Origin: an uncultured Thomasclavelia sp.
GTDB taxonomy: Bacteria; Bacillota_I; Bacilli_A; Erysipelotrichales; Coprobacillaceae
Direction: 5' to 3'
NCBI RefSeq assembly: GCF_944324745.1
Contig: NZ_CALUXO010000073.1
Location: forward strand, 1 to 64,000
DNA: 64,000 nt
The position numbers and the translations under genes were made by a program. This document shows positions 24,950 through 32,241 of this stretch, piece after piece. Each line of letters starts with the position of its first letter. Position 1 is the first letter of the stretch. Under the pieces are notes generated by a model. That model saw only the letters and a program-made list of their open reading frames with translations, searched no databases and was not told where the DNA came from.

Positions 24950-25594
24950 ATGTACTGTCGTAAATGTGGAGCTATTATACCTGAAGATGCCATGTTTTGT
25001 CCTGAATGTGGAATGCCAGTAGTCCAAGAAGAAATAGATAACAATGCAAATGATTTAAATATAAAAAAGAAAAATAAAAAGATTTATTATCTTTTAGCAG
25101 TTGTTGCTGTTGTTATTATTGGGTTCTTTGGATATCAATTTTTCATTAAAGATTCAACTACTACTGCAGATTATCAAATACCATTAGATAATTTGGTAAC
25201 TGGAATTGAAGAAAAAGATCTTGATACCATTTTATCAGTATTTCCTGATGAATTATATGATAAATATGAAGAAGTAGGAATTGATATTCGTCAAATGGGC
25301 AGTCTATTTTCCAAGACGATTACTGATAATTTGTTTAGTCAATTTGATGGTATGGACATTAGTTATACCATCGATAACGTATATGATTGTAGTAATGATG
25401 AAGTTAGTGAGATTATTAATCGTAATAAAACTAACTTTGATATTGATTTAAATATCGTGGCAGCTAAACGCTTAGATATAACGATAAATACAGTATCAGC
25501 TAGTGATAATGCCAATAATAATGGTACCCTTGTTGTTATTCAAGTAGATAATGAATGGTATCTTGATCCAACTGCTATTTCATCATTTGATTAA
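24950..25594 (+). CDS. Zinc-ribbon, single-pass membrane protein
   Basis: 214 residues. Zinc ribbon CRKCG...CPECG (3-21), a Lys-rich stretch, one membrane helix (about 45-62), then an extracytoplasmic domain of about 150 residues. The domain's DNLVTGIEEKDLDTILSVFP pattern recalls lipoprotein-like accessory domains that pair with YARHG proteins. No catalytic motif. AGGAGGG precedes ATG 24950, 29 bases after the previous gene, so probably cotranscribed. Function unknown. Confidence 0.8.
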   Translation: MYCRKCGAIIPEDAMFCPECGMPVVQEEIDNNANDLNIKKKNKKIYYLLAVVAVVIIGFFGYQFFIKDSTTTADYQIPLDNLVTGIEEKDLDTILSVFPDELYDKYEEVGIDIRQMGSLFSKTITDNLFSQFDGMDISYTIDNVYDCSNDEVSEIINRNKTNFDIDLNIVAAKRLDITINTVSASDNANNNGTLVVIQVDNEWYLDPTAISSFD

Positions 25595-25678
25595 TTTAAA
25601 AAATTATTAAAACATTGATCAATGACTAATAACTTAGTTTTGAGGCAATGTTTTATTTATAATAAAAGGAGAATTTTT

Positions 25679-26233
25679 ATGGATAAAGAATTAGAAAAAT
25701 TATATTTAGAATTAGGAAAAGCCTATTATCAAGAAGCTGCCAATGATCCTATGCCACAATTAACGTCGTTAGTTAATCAAATAACTGCCTGTTTAAATCA
25801 AAAAAGATGTCCTAAATGTGGTGCTAAAGTAAATGAAGGACAAGCGTTTTGTACTGTCTGTGGAACCAATTTAAATGATTTAACGAGTGAAACTGCAACT
25901 AAAACAAATGAAGTAATATGTCCAAACTGTGGTGCTCGGGCTAGTGCTTCACAAAAATTTTGTACTATTTGTGGTACTCGATTAATGCCTTCAAGCAAAC
26001 AGTTTACTTTTGATGACGAACTAGTTAAAGAGGAAAAGCCAATAACTCCTACTTGTTTTAATTGTGGAGCAGTTGTTAAAGAGGGGCAGAAGTTTTGTAC
26101 AAAGTGTGGAGCTAATTTACAAAACCAAGATGCGAATAATACCGAAACTAAAATATTGAGATGTCCTAATTGCAATAAAATATTAACTGCTGATGAGCGT
26201 TTTTGTACTAATTGTGGAACAAAAATCAAATAG
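25679..26233 (+). CDS. Soluble protein with four zinc ribbons
   Basis: 184 residues from ATG 25679 (AAAGGAG upstream). A short helical N-terminus is followed by four CxxCG...CxxCG zinc ribbons (about 42-62, 81-102, 123-145 and 161-181), each with the CP/FNCGAxxxxxxFCTxCG pattern. No membrane segment. Such arrays usually mediate nucleic-acid or protein contacts. The leader has a perfect 12-bp palindrome CATTGATCAATG (25613-25624) that is part of a larger imperfect hairpin (25609-25654), which may be a terminator for the previous gene. A long antisense frame over this gene is an artefact of the repeated Cys codons. Confidence 0.78.
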   Translation: MDKELEKLYLELGKAYYQEAANDPMPQLTSLVNQITACLNQKRCPKCGAKVNEGQAFCTVCGTNLNDLTSETATKTNEVICPNCGARASASQKFCTICGTRLMPSSKQFTFDDELVKEEKPITPTCFNCGAVVKEGQKFCTKCGANLQNQDANNTETKILRCPNCNKILTADERFCTNCGTKIK

Positions 26234-26235
26234 GA

Positions 26236-26273
26236 AAAAGGGTCATTACTAAATTGAAGTAATGACCCTTTTA
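26236..26273. terminator. Strong terminator after zinc-ribbon genes
   Basis: A perfect 15-bp stem AAAAGGGTCATTACT (26236-26250) / AGTAATGACCCTTTT (26258-26272). Confidence 0.9.
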
Positions 26274-26278
26274 TAAAT

Positions 26279-26299
26279 AAAAAACCTTGATAAATCAAG
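26279..26299 (-). terminator. Terminator of tRNA-Trp
   Basis: A perfect 7-bp stem CCTTGAT/ATCAAGG (26284-26299), with T6 reading on the minus strand just past the tRNA 3' end. Confidence 0.85.
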
Positions 26300-26310
26300 G
26301 ACACTGACTA

Positions 26311-26384
26311 ATGGCAGAGGTAGTAGGAGTCGAACCCACATCAACGGTTTTGGAGACCGGTATTCTACCATTGAACTATACCTC
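26311..26384 (-). tRNA. tRNA-Trp (anticodon CCA)
   Basis: Full cloverleaf on the minus strand. A perfect 7-bp acceptor stem AGAGGTA/TACCTCT; D arm GTTCAATGGTAGAAT; anticodon loop CTCCAAA with CCA at 26350-26352; T arm GTGGG-TTCGACT-CCTAC; discriminator G and an encoded 3' CCA. The anticodon stem has a C27-U43 mismatch and the D stem a G-U pair, slightly unusual but compatible with function. Confidence 0.97.
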
Positions 26385-26533
26385 TATTTCCAACTGCCAC
26401 ACTATAATATCATGATTTTGAAAAAATGTAAATAAAAAATTGAATAATTGTTGTAAAAAGTTGCTGAAGTATCATAAATATGATGTTTTGTTTTCATTAT
26501 AAAAATTAATGATCAAAAATAATGATTAATACC

Positions 26534-26562
26534 TATATTTCTCTTTCTTTTATTCATAAGGT
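26534..26562 (+). promoter_or_regulatory. Candidate sporulation (sigma-E type) promoter of cotJ
   Basis: ATATT (26535-26539) is followed after 15 bases by CATAAGGT (26555-26562), close to the mother-cell sigma-E pattern (ATATT, about 14 bases, CATACAnT). It lies about 20 bases before the cotJA start. No good vegetative promoter is visible here. Confidence 0.45.
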
Positions 26563-26582
26563 AAGGTAGAAGGAGGAATTAA

Positions 26583-26717
26583 ATGAATAAACTTGAATTA
26601 GGTATTTCTTCAATCAAATACCAGAAGTTTCAAATGATATATCCAATTATTAGAGCCTTTAATACAGGAACCATTTTTGAAGAATTGGATATGCCGTGGG
26701 GGGAATTGCAGCGATGA
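26583..26717 (+). CDS. cotJA: Spore coat associated protein CotJA
   Basis: A 44-residue frame with a perfect AGGAGG six bases before ATG 26583. The sequence YQKFQMIYPIIRAFNTGTIFEELDMPW matches the CotJA pattern (Y-x-P-x-x-A-x-x-x-GTxFxELDxP). Its stop overlaps the ATG of cotJB (ATGA, 26714-26717), the standard cotJABC arrangement. CotJA is a minor inner spore coat component made in the mother cell. Small but well supported by order and motif. Confidence 0.88.
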   Translation: MNKLELGISSIKYQKFQMIYPIIRAFNTGTIFEELDMPWGELQR

Positions 26718-27001
26718 ATACCAATGAACCCTTAATGCAAATTATGATGTTGGACTTTGCTGTTCAGGATGCGGCTTTATTTATTGATACACATCCTGAT
26801 GATAAAGAAGCGATGAACTATTTTCATGAAGCCACAACTCGTTTAAAAGCTGCTAAAGATGAATATCAAAAACAAGGACATGCATTAATTAATCGTGAGA
26901 TAGACGCTTATAAAAATGATTATTTAACTGCACCATGGCCATGGGTAGGTGATAGAGCATGTGGTTGTATGAAAAACGATTGCAATATCCAATCAATATA
27001 A
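26714..27001 (+). CDS. cotJB: Spore coat protein CotJB
   Basis: 95 residues from ATG 26714, which lies in the cotJA stop; an upstream in-frame start at 26696 would overlap cotJA more and lacks a ribosome site. The family signature FAVQDAALFIDTHPDDKEAMNYFHEA and the C-terminal APWPWVGD are typical of CotJB. It overlaps cotJC by 43 bases. It acts with CotJA and CotJC in the spore coat. Confidence 0.92.
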   Translation: MNTNEPLMQIMMLDFAVQDAALFIDTHPDDKEAMNYFHEATTRLKAAKDEYQKQGHALINREIDAYKNDYLTAPWPWVGDRACGCMKNDCNIQSI

Positions 27002-27567
27002 CTAAACCAAATGCTAAAGCAGCAGCGGTAATTATTGATCAATTAGGTGGACCTGATGGTGAGTTAGGAGCAGCACTTAGATATTTATCTCAACGTTATA
27101 CTATGCCTTATCCAGAAATTCAGGCACTGCTTACTGATATAGGAACTGAAGAATTGGCCCATGTTGAAATGATCAGTGCAATATTATATCAATTAACTAC
27201 TGATTTAACGATTGATCAAATCAAAGAACAAGGCTTTGATAAGTATTTTGTTGATCACACTTTAGGTATTTTCCCTCAGGGATCTAATGATGTGCCATTT
27301 ACCTGTGCTTATTTCCAATCTAAAGGCGATCCAATTACTGATTTAACTGAAGATATGGCGGCTGAACAAAAAGCCCGGACAACTTATGATAACATCTTAG
27401 CTTTGGTTGATGATGAAGAAGTCAGAAAACCAATTCGCTTTTTAAGAGAACGCGAAATCGTTCATTATCAACGATTTGGCGAAGCTTTAGAATTAGTTAA
27501 ACAGAAATTAGATAGTAAAAATTACTATGCTTTCAATCCATCATTTAAAAATGGTAGATGTAACTAG
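26959..27567 (+). CDS. cotJC: Spore coat protein CotJC (manganese-catalase family)
   Basis: 202 residues with the CotJC start MWLYEKRLQYPI and the four-helix di-manganese fold. Carboxylate/His ligands are seen in GGPDGELGAALRYL, GTEELAHVEM, AAEQKARTTYD and REREIVHYQRF. All match the Mn-catalase metal site, so it may detoxify peroxide in the coat. A weak internal start deep inside cotJB (43-base overlap) implies coupling. A terminator follows. Together with cotJA and cotJB it shows that the organism carries sporulation genes. Confidence 0.95.
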   Translation: MWLYEKRLQYPINITKPNAKAAAVIIDQLGGPDGELGAALRYLSQRYTMPYPEIQALLTDIGTEELAHVEMISAILYQLTTDLTIDQIKEQGFDKYFVDHTLGIFPQGSNDVPFTCAYFQSKGDPITDLTEDMAAEQKARTTYDNILALVDDEEVRKPIRFLREREIVHYQRFGEALELVKQKLDSKNYYAFNPSFKNGRCN

Positions 27568-27593
27568 AAGCTCAAATTTGAGCTTCTTTTTTT
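27566..27593 (+). terminator. Terminator of cotJ operon
   Basis: AGAAGCTCAAATTTGAGCTTCT is formed by 11-bp arms without spacer (27566-27587), followed by seven T. Confidence 0.85.
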
Positions 27594-27671
27594 ATATCTG
27601 TAATCAAAAAATAATTATTATAAAAAGAAAACAAGACGATATTATTGGATTTTATTTTATCTAGTAATTAT

Positions 27672-27702
27672 CATTGATTTCATCAATGTTTTATGCCATA
27701 AT
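27672..27702 (+). promoter_or_regulatory. Promoter of ABC-F gene with hairpin over -35
   Basis: TTGATT (27675-27680), a 16-bp spacer and CATAAT (27697-27702). The inverted repeat CATTGAT/ATCAATG (27672-27688) covers the -35 and could be an operator. Confidence 0.45.
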
Positions 27703-27732
27703 AGAGTAACTTTGTAAAAAGGAGATTGATAT

Positions 27733-29337
27733 ATGATTGCAACACAAAATGTAGCGTTACAATACGGAGATCGCGTCTTATTTGAAAAAGTTAATATTAA
27801 TTTTACTGAAGGAAACTGTTATGGAATTATCGGTGCTAATGGCGCTGGTAAAAGTACCTTTTTAAAAATTCTATCAGGAGAAGTGGAACCTAACAAAGGT
27901 GAAGTTATCTTAGAACCTAATAAACGAATCTCAGTTTTAAAACAGGACCACTTTGCATATGATGAAAATCAAGTTTTAGAAACGGTTATCATGGGAAATA
28001 CCCGTTTATATGATATTATGCAAGAAAAAGAAAAGTTATATGCTAAAGCTGATTTTACTGATGAAGATGGAATCAAATTAGCGGAACTTGAAGGTGAATT
28101 TGCGGAAATGGATGGCTGGAATGCTGAAGTTGATGCCGAAATTTTACTTAATGGATTAGGAATTAATGAAAAATATCATCAATTAAAGATGAAAGAACTA
28201 GAAGCTAATCAAAAAGTTAAAGTTTTATTAGCTCAGGCATTATTTGGAAATCCTGATGTTTTATTATTGGACGAACCTACTAACCACTTAGATATGGCAA
28301 GTGTTCGTTGGTTAGAAAACTTTTTAATGAACTTTAAAAATACTGTTATTGTAGTTAGCCATGACCGTTATTTCTTAAATAAAGTATGTACTCATATTGT
28401 GGATATTGATTATTCCAGAGTTCAGTTATATGTCGGAAATTATGATTTCTGGTATGAATATAGTCAATTACAATTAAAACAAGCTAAAGAAATCAACAAA
28501 AAAGCCGAGGCTAAGAAAAAGGAATTAGAACAGTTCATCGCTCGTTTCAGTGCTAATGCATCTAAAGCTAAGCAAGCGACTTCAAGAAAAAAACTGTTAG
28601 ACAATTTAGAGATGGTTGATTTAAAACCATCGATGCGTCGTTATCCTTTTATTGCTTTTAAACCAGGGAGAGAAGTTGGAAATATTGTTTTAAAAGTAGA
28701 AAATTTATCAAAAACAATCGATGGTGTTAAGTTATTAAACAATGTTAGTTTTTCAATCAATCCCAAAGAAAAAGTCGCTTTCGTTGGCGACAGCAAAGCA
28801 ACAGAAACTTTCTTTAAGATCATTACTGGTGAATTAGAAGCTGATAGCGGAACATATCAATGGGGAGTAACTACCAGTCAATCATATTTCCCTAAAGATA
28901 ATTCAGAATTCTTTAATGATTGTGATTTGACCTTAGTTGACTGGTTACGTCAATTTTCAACTAAAGATGAATATGAACAAGATTTAAGAGGCTGGCTGGG
29001 AAGAATGTTGTTTTCCGGTGAAGAAGCCCTAAAGAAAGCCAAGGTGTTATCTGGTGGTGAAAAAGTTCGTTGTATGCTTGCTAAGATGATGATGTCCGAA
29101 GCTAATGTCTTGATTTTTGATGAACCAACTAACCACTTAGATTTGGAAACGATTCAGGCGTTAAACCAGGGATTAATTAATTTTAAAGAAAATATTTTAT
29201 TTACTAGTCACGATCATCAATTTGTGCAAACAATTGCTAATCGTATTATTGAATTTAATAGCGATGGTATTATTGATCGGTTATCAACATTTGATGAATA
29301 TTTGGATTATAAAGAAAATCTAGAAAAGGAGAATTAA
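27733..29337 (+). CDS. ABC-F family ATPase (YbiT/YkpA-like) with one dead composite site
   Basis: 534 residues, two ABC domains, no membrane helices; the linker (about 240-290) and SQSYFPKDNSEFF segment match the YbiT/YkpA subfamily. NBD1 Walker A GANGAGKST is intact but its signature, normally LSGGEKVR, reads LEANQKVK. NBD2 Walker A reads GDSKATETFF, one residue short and without the Lys, while its signature LSGGEKVR is intact. Both Walker B motifs keep DEPTNHLD. The two lesions belong to the same head-to-tail ATP site, so one site is lost and the other complete. Likely ribosome-associated. It is two bases from the nitroreductase gene. Confidence 0.92.
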   Translation: MIATQNVALQYGDRVLFEKVNINFTEGNCYGIIGANGAGKSTFLKILSGEVEPNKGEVILEPNKRISVLKQDHFAYDENQVLETVIMGNTRLYDIMQEKEKLYAKADFTDEDGIKLAELEGEFAEMDGWNAEVDAEILLNGLGINEKYHQLKMKELEANQKVKVLLAQALFGNPDVLLLDEPTNHLDMASVRWLENFLMNFKNTVIVVSHDRYFLNKVCTHIVDIDYSRVQLYVGNYDFWYEYSQLQLKQAKEINKKAEAKKKELEQFIARFSANASKAKQATSRKKLLDNLEMVDLKPSMRRYPFIAFKPGREVGNIVLKVENLSKTIDGVKLLNNVSFSINPKEKVAFVGDSKATETFFKIITGELEADSGTYQWGVTTSQSYFPKDNSEFFNDCDLTLVDWLRQFSTKDEYEQDLRGWLGRMLFSGEEALKKAKVLSGGEKVRCMLAKMMMSEANVLIFDEPTNHLDLETIQALNQGLINFKENILFTSHDHQFVQTIANRIIEFNSDGIIDRLSTFDEYLDYKENLEKEN

Positions 29338-29338
29338 G

Positions 29339-30094
29339 ATGAATAAAACTATAGAGGAATTATTTGCTCGAAAATCAGTCAGAGTTTTTGCTGATAAACT
29401 GATTGAACCTGAAAAAAAACAGTTGATCATCGATGCCGCAATTCAAGCACCAACAGCTGGTAATATGACTTTATATTCAATTATTGATGTTCAAAGTCAA
29501 GAATTGAAAGATAAGTTAGCTAAAACTTGCGATAATCAACCATTTATTGCCAAAGCACCATTAGTACTAATTTTTGTGGCAGATTATCAAAAGTGGTATG
29601 ATGCTTTTAAATACTATGAACCAGGTGCTAACGTACGAACACCATCAACAGGAGATTTTTTACTAGCTTATAGTGATGCTTTAATTGCAGCGCAAAATGC
29701 TGTAGTAGCTGGTGAAAGCCTAGGAATTGGTAGCTGCTTTATTGGTGATATCATTGAACAATATGAAACTCATAAAGAAATCTTGAACTTGCCTCAATAT
29801 ACAGCGCCAGTAGGTATGTTAGTTATGGGGTATCCAACCAAGCAACAGGCTAATCGTCAAAAACCAGCTCGTTTTGATGCTAAATATGTTGTCAGTGTTG
29901 ATCAATATGAAAAGTTTGATGATGATAAGCTTGCTAAAATGTTTGATGATAAAGCGAAAAAGTTAAATCGTCAAAATGGTGGTAAAGCAATTGTCGATGA
30001 TATCTTTAATCGAAAATGGACTAATCCATTTATTGAAGAAATGACTCGTAGTGCTAAATTATGGATTGAACAATGGGATAATGAAAAAAAATAG
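29339..30094 (+). CDS. Nitroreductase family FMN oxidoreductase (NfsA/FRP-like)
   Basis: 251 residues. The N-terminal FARKSVRVFADKLIEPEKK and IQAPTAGNMTLYSIIDV form the FMN-binding entry; DALIAAQNAVVAGESLGIGSCFIGDI and VGMLVMGYPTKQ are further family motifs. Such enzymes reduce flavins, nitroaromatics or quinones with NAD(P)H. The Lys/Arg-rich C-terminal extension resembles the NfsA subgroup. AAAGGAG ends the preceding gene, so it is probably cotranscribed with the ABC-F gene. A bidirectional terminator follows. Physiological substrate unknown. Confidence 0.9.
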   Translation: MNKTIEELFARKSVRVFADKLIEPEKKQLIIDAAIQAPTAGNMTLYSIIDVQSQELKDKLAKTCDNQPFIAKAPLVLIFVADYQKWYDAFKYYEPGANVRTPSTGDFLLAYSDALIAAQNAVVAGESLGIGSCFIGDIIEQYETHKEILNLPQYTAPVGMLVMGYPTKQQANRQKPARFDAKYVVSVDQYEKFDDDKLAKMFDDKAKKLNRQNGGKAIVDDIFNRKWTNPFIEEMTRSAKLWIEQWDNEKK

Positions 30095-30116
30095 CATGAT
30101 ATCATGCTATTTTTTC
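30086..30116. terminator. Strong bidirectional terminator
   Basis: A perfect 15-bp inverted repeat, AAAAAATAGCATGAT (30086-30100) / ATCATGCTATTTTTT (30101-30115), between convergent genes. Confidence 0.9.
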
Positions 30117-30118
30117 AT

Positions 30119-30397
30119 TTATGCGTGTTTAACTCGATCTCTTTCTTCAGCTGCTTTGGCGTCATTAAAACGATCCAAAGTACCAACTAAATAACCAGTA
30201 ATTCGTCTGATTCGTTCAAATTTTGGAGGATTGAAGACATAATCTAAATCGACCTCATCACCATCAATCTTAATTGTTAGAGATTTTAAAGTTTCATTTG
30301 GAAATTTATTTTCCAAATAATCAATATATGCCTTAATTTCTTCTTCATCCATAGCCCCATTTTTTACAGTAACTTCTACATTATTGATTTCTTCCAT
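30119..30397 (-). CDS. Stand-alone NrdD C-terminal-like protein
   Basis: 92 residues from ATG 30397 (AGAGGTGATA upstream; the longer frame to 30469 has no ribosome site). The last 35 residues, FERIRRITGYLVGTLDRFNDAKAAEERDRVKH, match the C-terminal tail of anaerobic ribonucleotide reductase (NRDD family), which in the full enzyme carries the glycyl-radical site and partner contacts. Small free-standing copies occur in Firmicutes. Here neither the catalytic core nor zinc-binding Cys are present, so it cannot itself be a reductase. The N-terminal 55 residues are unrecognised. Function unknown. Confidence 0.8.
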   Translation of the reverse strand: MEEINNVEVTVKNGAMDEEEIKAYIDYLENKFPNETLKSLTIKIDGDEVDLDYVFNPPKFERIRRITGYLVGTLDRFNDAKAAEERDRVKHA

Positions 30398-30459
30398 AGT
30401 ATTATCACCTCTACTATTATTATAACTATTTTTATAAAAATTACATTTAATATGCACCA

Positions 30460-30612
30460 TTACCACCAATAATGAAGAATCATCAAAATCAAGGTAAACA
30501 GTAAAATAAATAATACTCGATTGACTTTTTTAAACATATACTTCAAAGCAATCACCATAATAGAATATGTAATAATTAAAATAAATATGATTAATCGATC
30601 AAGTTCAACCAT
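30460..30612 (-). CDS. Possible 50-residue two-helix membrane protein
   Basis: An uninterrupted frame from ATG 30612 to TAA at 30460. The sequence has two hydrophobic helices (about 6-22, IIFILIITYSIMVIAL, and 34-46, LFILLFTLILMIL) split by a KYMFKKVNR loop, a good two-helix topology, and ends in HYWW. No clear Shine-Dalgarno sequence is present. It lies 62 bases upstream of the NrdD-like gene on the same strand. AT-rich DNA can mimic membrane helices, so this is tentative. Confidence 0.35.
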   Translation of the reverse strand: MVELDRLIIFILIITYSIMVIALKYMFKKVNRVLFILLFTLILMILHYWW

Positions 30613-30619
30613 CAATGTA

Positions 30620-30648
30620 TTGAAAAAAGAGGCTCAATTTGATAAAAT
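30620..30648 (+). promoter_or_regulatory. Promoter of dap operon
   Basis: TTGAAA (30620-30625), a 17-bp spacer and TAAAAT (30643-30648), about 29 bases before dapF. Good sigma-A-type match. Confidence 0.65.
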
Positions 30649-30676
30649 CTTGTAAATATTAGAAACAGGAGGGCTT

Positions 30677-31510
30677 ATGAAACTTCATTTTACTAAAATG
30701 GAAGGTATCGGAAATGATTACATCTATATTGATGGCATTAATCAGGAAGTACCGCTAGATCCAGAATTTATTTCCAAGATTAGTGATCGTCATTTTGGAA
30801 TTGGTAGTGATGGCATGATCGTTATTTTACCATCTGATAAATATGATTTTAGAATGCGCATGTTTAATCGTGATGGCAGTGAAGCAATGATGTGTGGTAA
30901 TGGGATTCGTTGTTTTTGCAAATTTATTTATGATCATCATTTAAGTGATAAACATCATCTAAAAATTGAAACTAAAGCTGGTCTTCGGGAAGTTGATTTA
31001 GTTTTTAAAGATGATAAATGTGTTGGTGCTAAAGTCAGTATGGGAAAACCAATTATTAAATGTCAGGAAGTACCTTGTATCTATGATCAAGAAACGATGA
31101 TCAATGATCTAGTTACAATTGGCGATAATCAATATTATTTGACAACGATATCAATGGGAAATCCCCATACAGTCACATTTGTTGATGATTTAGAATCGTT
31201 AGATTTAGAAAAAATTGGCCCTGATTTTGAACATCACCCAATGTTTCCCGAATCAGTCAATACTGAATTTGTTAAGGTCGTAAATGATAAGTATATCAAA
31301 ATGCGAGTTTGGGAACGGGGTTCTGGTGAAACAATGGCTTGTGGTACTGGAGCATGTGCTTCCATGTATGCCAGTTATTTAAATCATTATACTGGTCCTA
31401 AAGTTACAGTTGAATTACTAGGCGGATGTTTGGAAATAGAGTATAATGGTGATACAATAACTATGACCGGTCCTGCTACTAATGTTTTTGAGGGGACAAT
31501 TGAAATTTAA
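30677..31510 (+). CDS. dapF: Diaminopimelate epimerase
   Basis: 277 residues. It interconverts LL- and meso-diaminopimelate, the cross-linking residue of peptidoglycan and lysine precursor. Both catalytic Cys are visible: MMCGNGIRCF and TMACGTGACAS. The N-terminal FTKMEGIGNDYIYID and GIGSDGMIVI also match the family. AGGAGGG precedes ATG 30677. First gene of a four-gene operon that completes the acetylase variant of DAP synthesis (dapF, dapH, deacetylase, aminotransferase), spaced by 2 to 17 bases. Confidence 0.97.
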   Translation: MKLHFTKMEGIGNDYIYIDGINQEVPLDPEFISKISDRHFGIGSDGMIVILPSDKYDFRMRMFNRDGSEAMMCGNGIRCFCKFIYDHHLSDKHHLKIETKAGLREVDLVFKDDKCVGAKVSMGKPIIKCQEVPCIYDQETMINDLVTIGDNQYYLTTISMGNPHTVTFVDDLESLDLEKIGPDFEHHPMFPESVNTEFVKVVNDKYIKMRVWERGSGETMACGTGACASMYASYLNHYTGPKVTVELLGGCLEIEYNGDTITMTGPATNVFEGTIEI

Positions 31511-31527
31511 ATAAAGGAGAAAGATAA

Positions 31528-32232
31528 ATGTTAAATAGTGCAGAAGAAATTATTAAATATATTGGTGAAGCTAAAAAACAAACACCAGTTAAAGTTTATT
31601 TAAATGGTCACGATTTACCAGCTACTTCTAAATTTAAAATTTTTGGAACACCTGAAAGTCGTGTTTGTATTGGTGATTTAGATTTAGTTAAAGAATATAT
31701 GGAAGAAAATAAAGATAAAATCAGTGATTCTTATTTAGAACAAGATCGTCGTAATAGTGCAATTCCAATGCTTGATATGACTAATATCAATGCTCGAATT
31801 GAACCAGGATGTTTTATCCGGGAACATGTTACTATTGGTGATAATGCTGTTATCATGATGGGAGCAGTTATTAATATCGGCGTTAAAATTGGTGAAGGAA
31901 CAATGATTGACATGGGTGCTGTCTTAGGTGGTCGTGTTGAAGTTGGAAAACGTTGCCACGTTGGAGCAGGAACTGTGTTAGCTGGAGTCATTGAACCACC
32001 TAGTGCTACACCAGTAATTATTGAAGATGATGTTTTAATTGGTGCTAATGCAGTTGTCTTAGAAGGAGTAAGAATTGGTAAAGGAGCCGTTGTTGGTGCC
32101 GGATCAATTGTTACTGAAGATGTTCCAGCTGGAGCAGTAGTAGTTGGAAATCCAGCTAGAATTGTTAAAGAGAAAAAAGATGAAAAAACTGAAAGTAAAA
32201 CACAATTAATGGATGATTTGAGAAAGATTTAG
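31528..32232 (+). CDS. dapH: Tetrahydrodipicolinate N-acetyltransferase
   Basis: 234 residues. Left-handed beta-helix hexapeptide repeats ([21 protein letters not shown], then [14 protein letters not shown] and beyond, about 105-205) with the DapH-specific N-terminal helical domain. It transfers acetyl from acetyl-CoA to L-tetrahydrodipicolinate, the committed step of the acetylase branch. Catalytic-region [13 protein letters not shown] is present. AAAGGAG precedes ATG 31528. The assignment over the succinyl version (DapD) is supported by length and by the M20 deacetylase and aminotransferase that follow. Confidence 0.95.
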   Translation: MLNSAEEIIKYIGEAKKQTPVKVYLNGHDLPATSKFKIFGTPESRVCIGDLDLVKEYMEENKDKISDSYLEQDRRNSAIPMLDMTNINARIEPGCFIREHVTIGDNAVIMMGAVINIGVKIGEGTMIDMGAVLGGRVEVGKRCHVGAGTVLAGVIEPPSATPVIIEDDVLIGANAVVLEGVRIGKGAVVGAGSIVTEDVPAGAVVVGNPARIVKEKKDEKTESKTQLMDDLRKI

Positions 32233-32241
32233 GTGATCAAC

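Noticed and set aside
25798-26304. 168-residue antisense protein over the four-ribbon gene
   Set aside because: It is the mirror of repeated Cys/Gly codons, with no ribosome site and no recognisable domain.
26583-27567. Frameshifted manganese catalase pseudogene
   Set aside because: The pieces are three intact overlapping genes with their own family motifs (CotJA, CotJB, CotJC).
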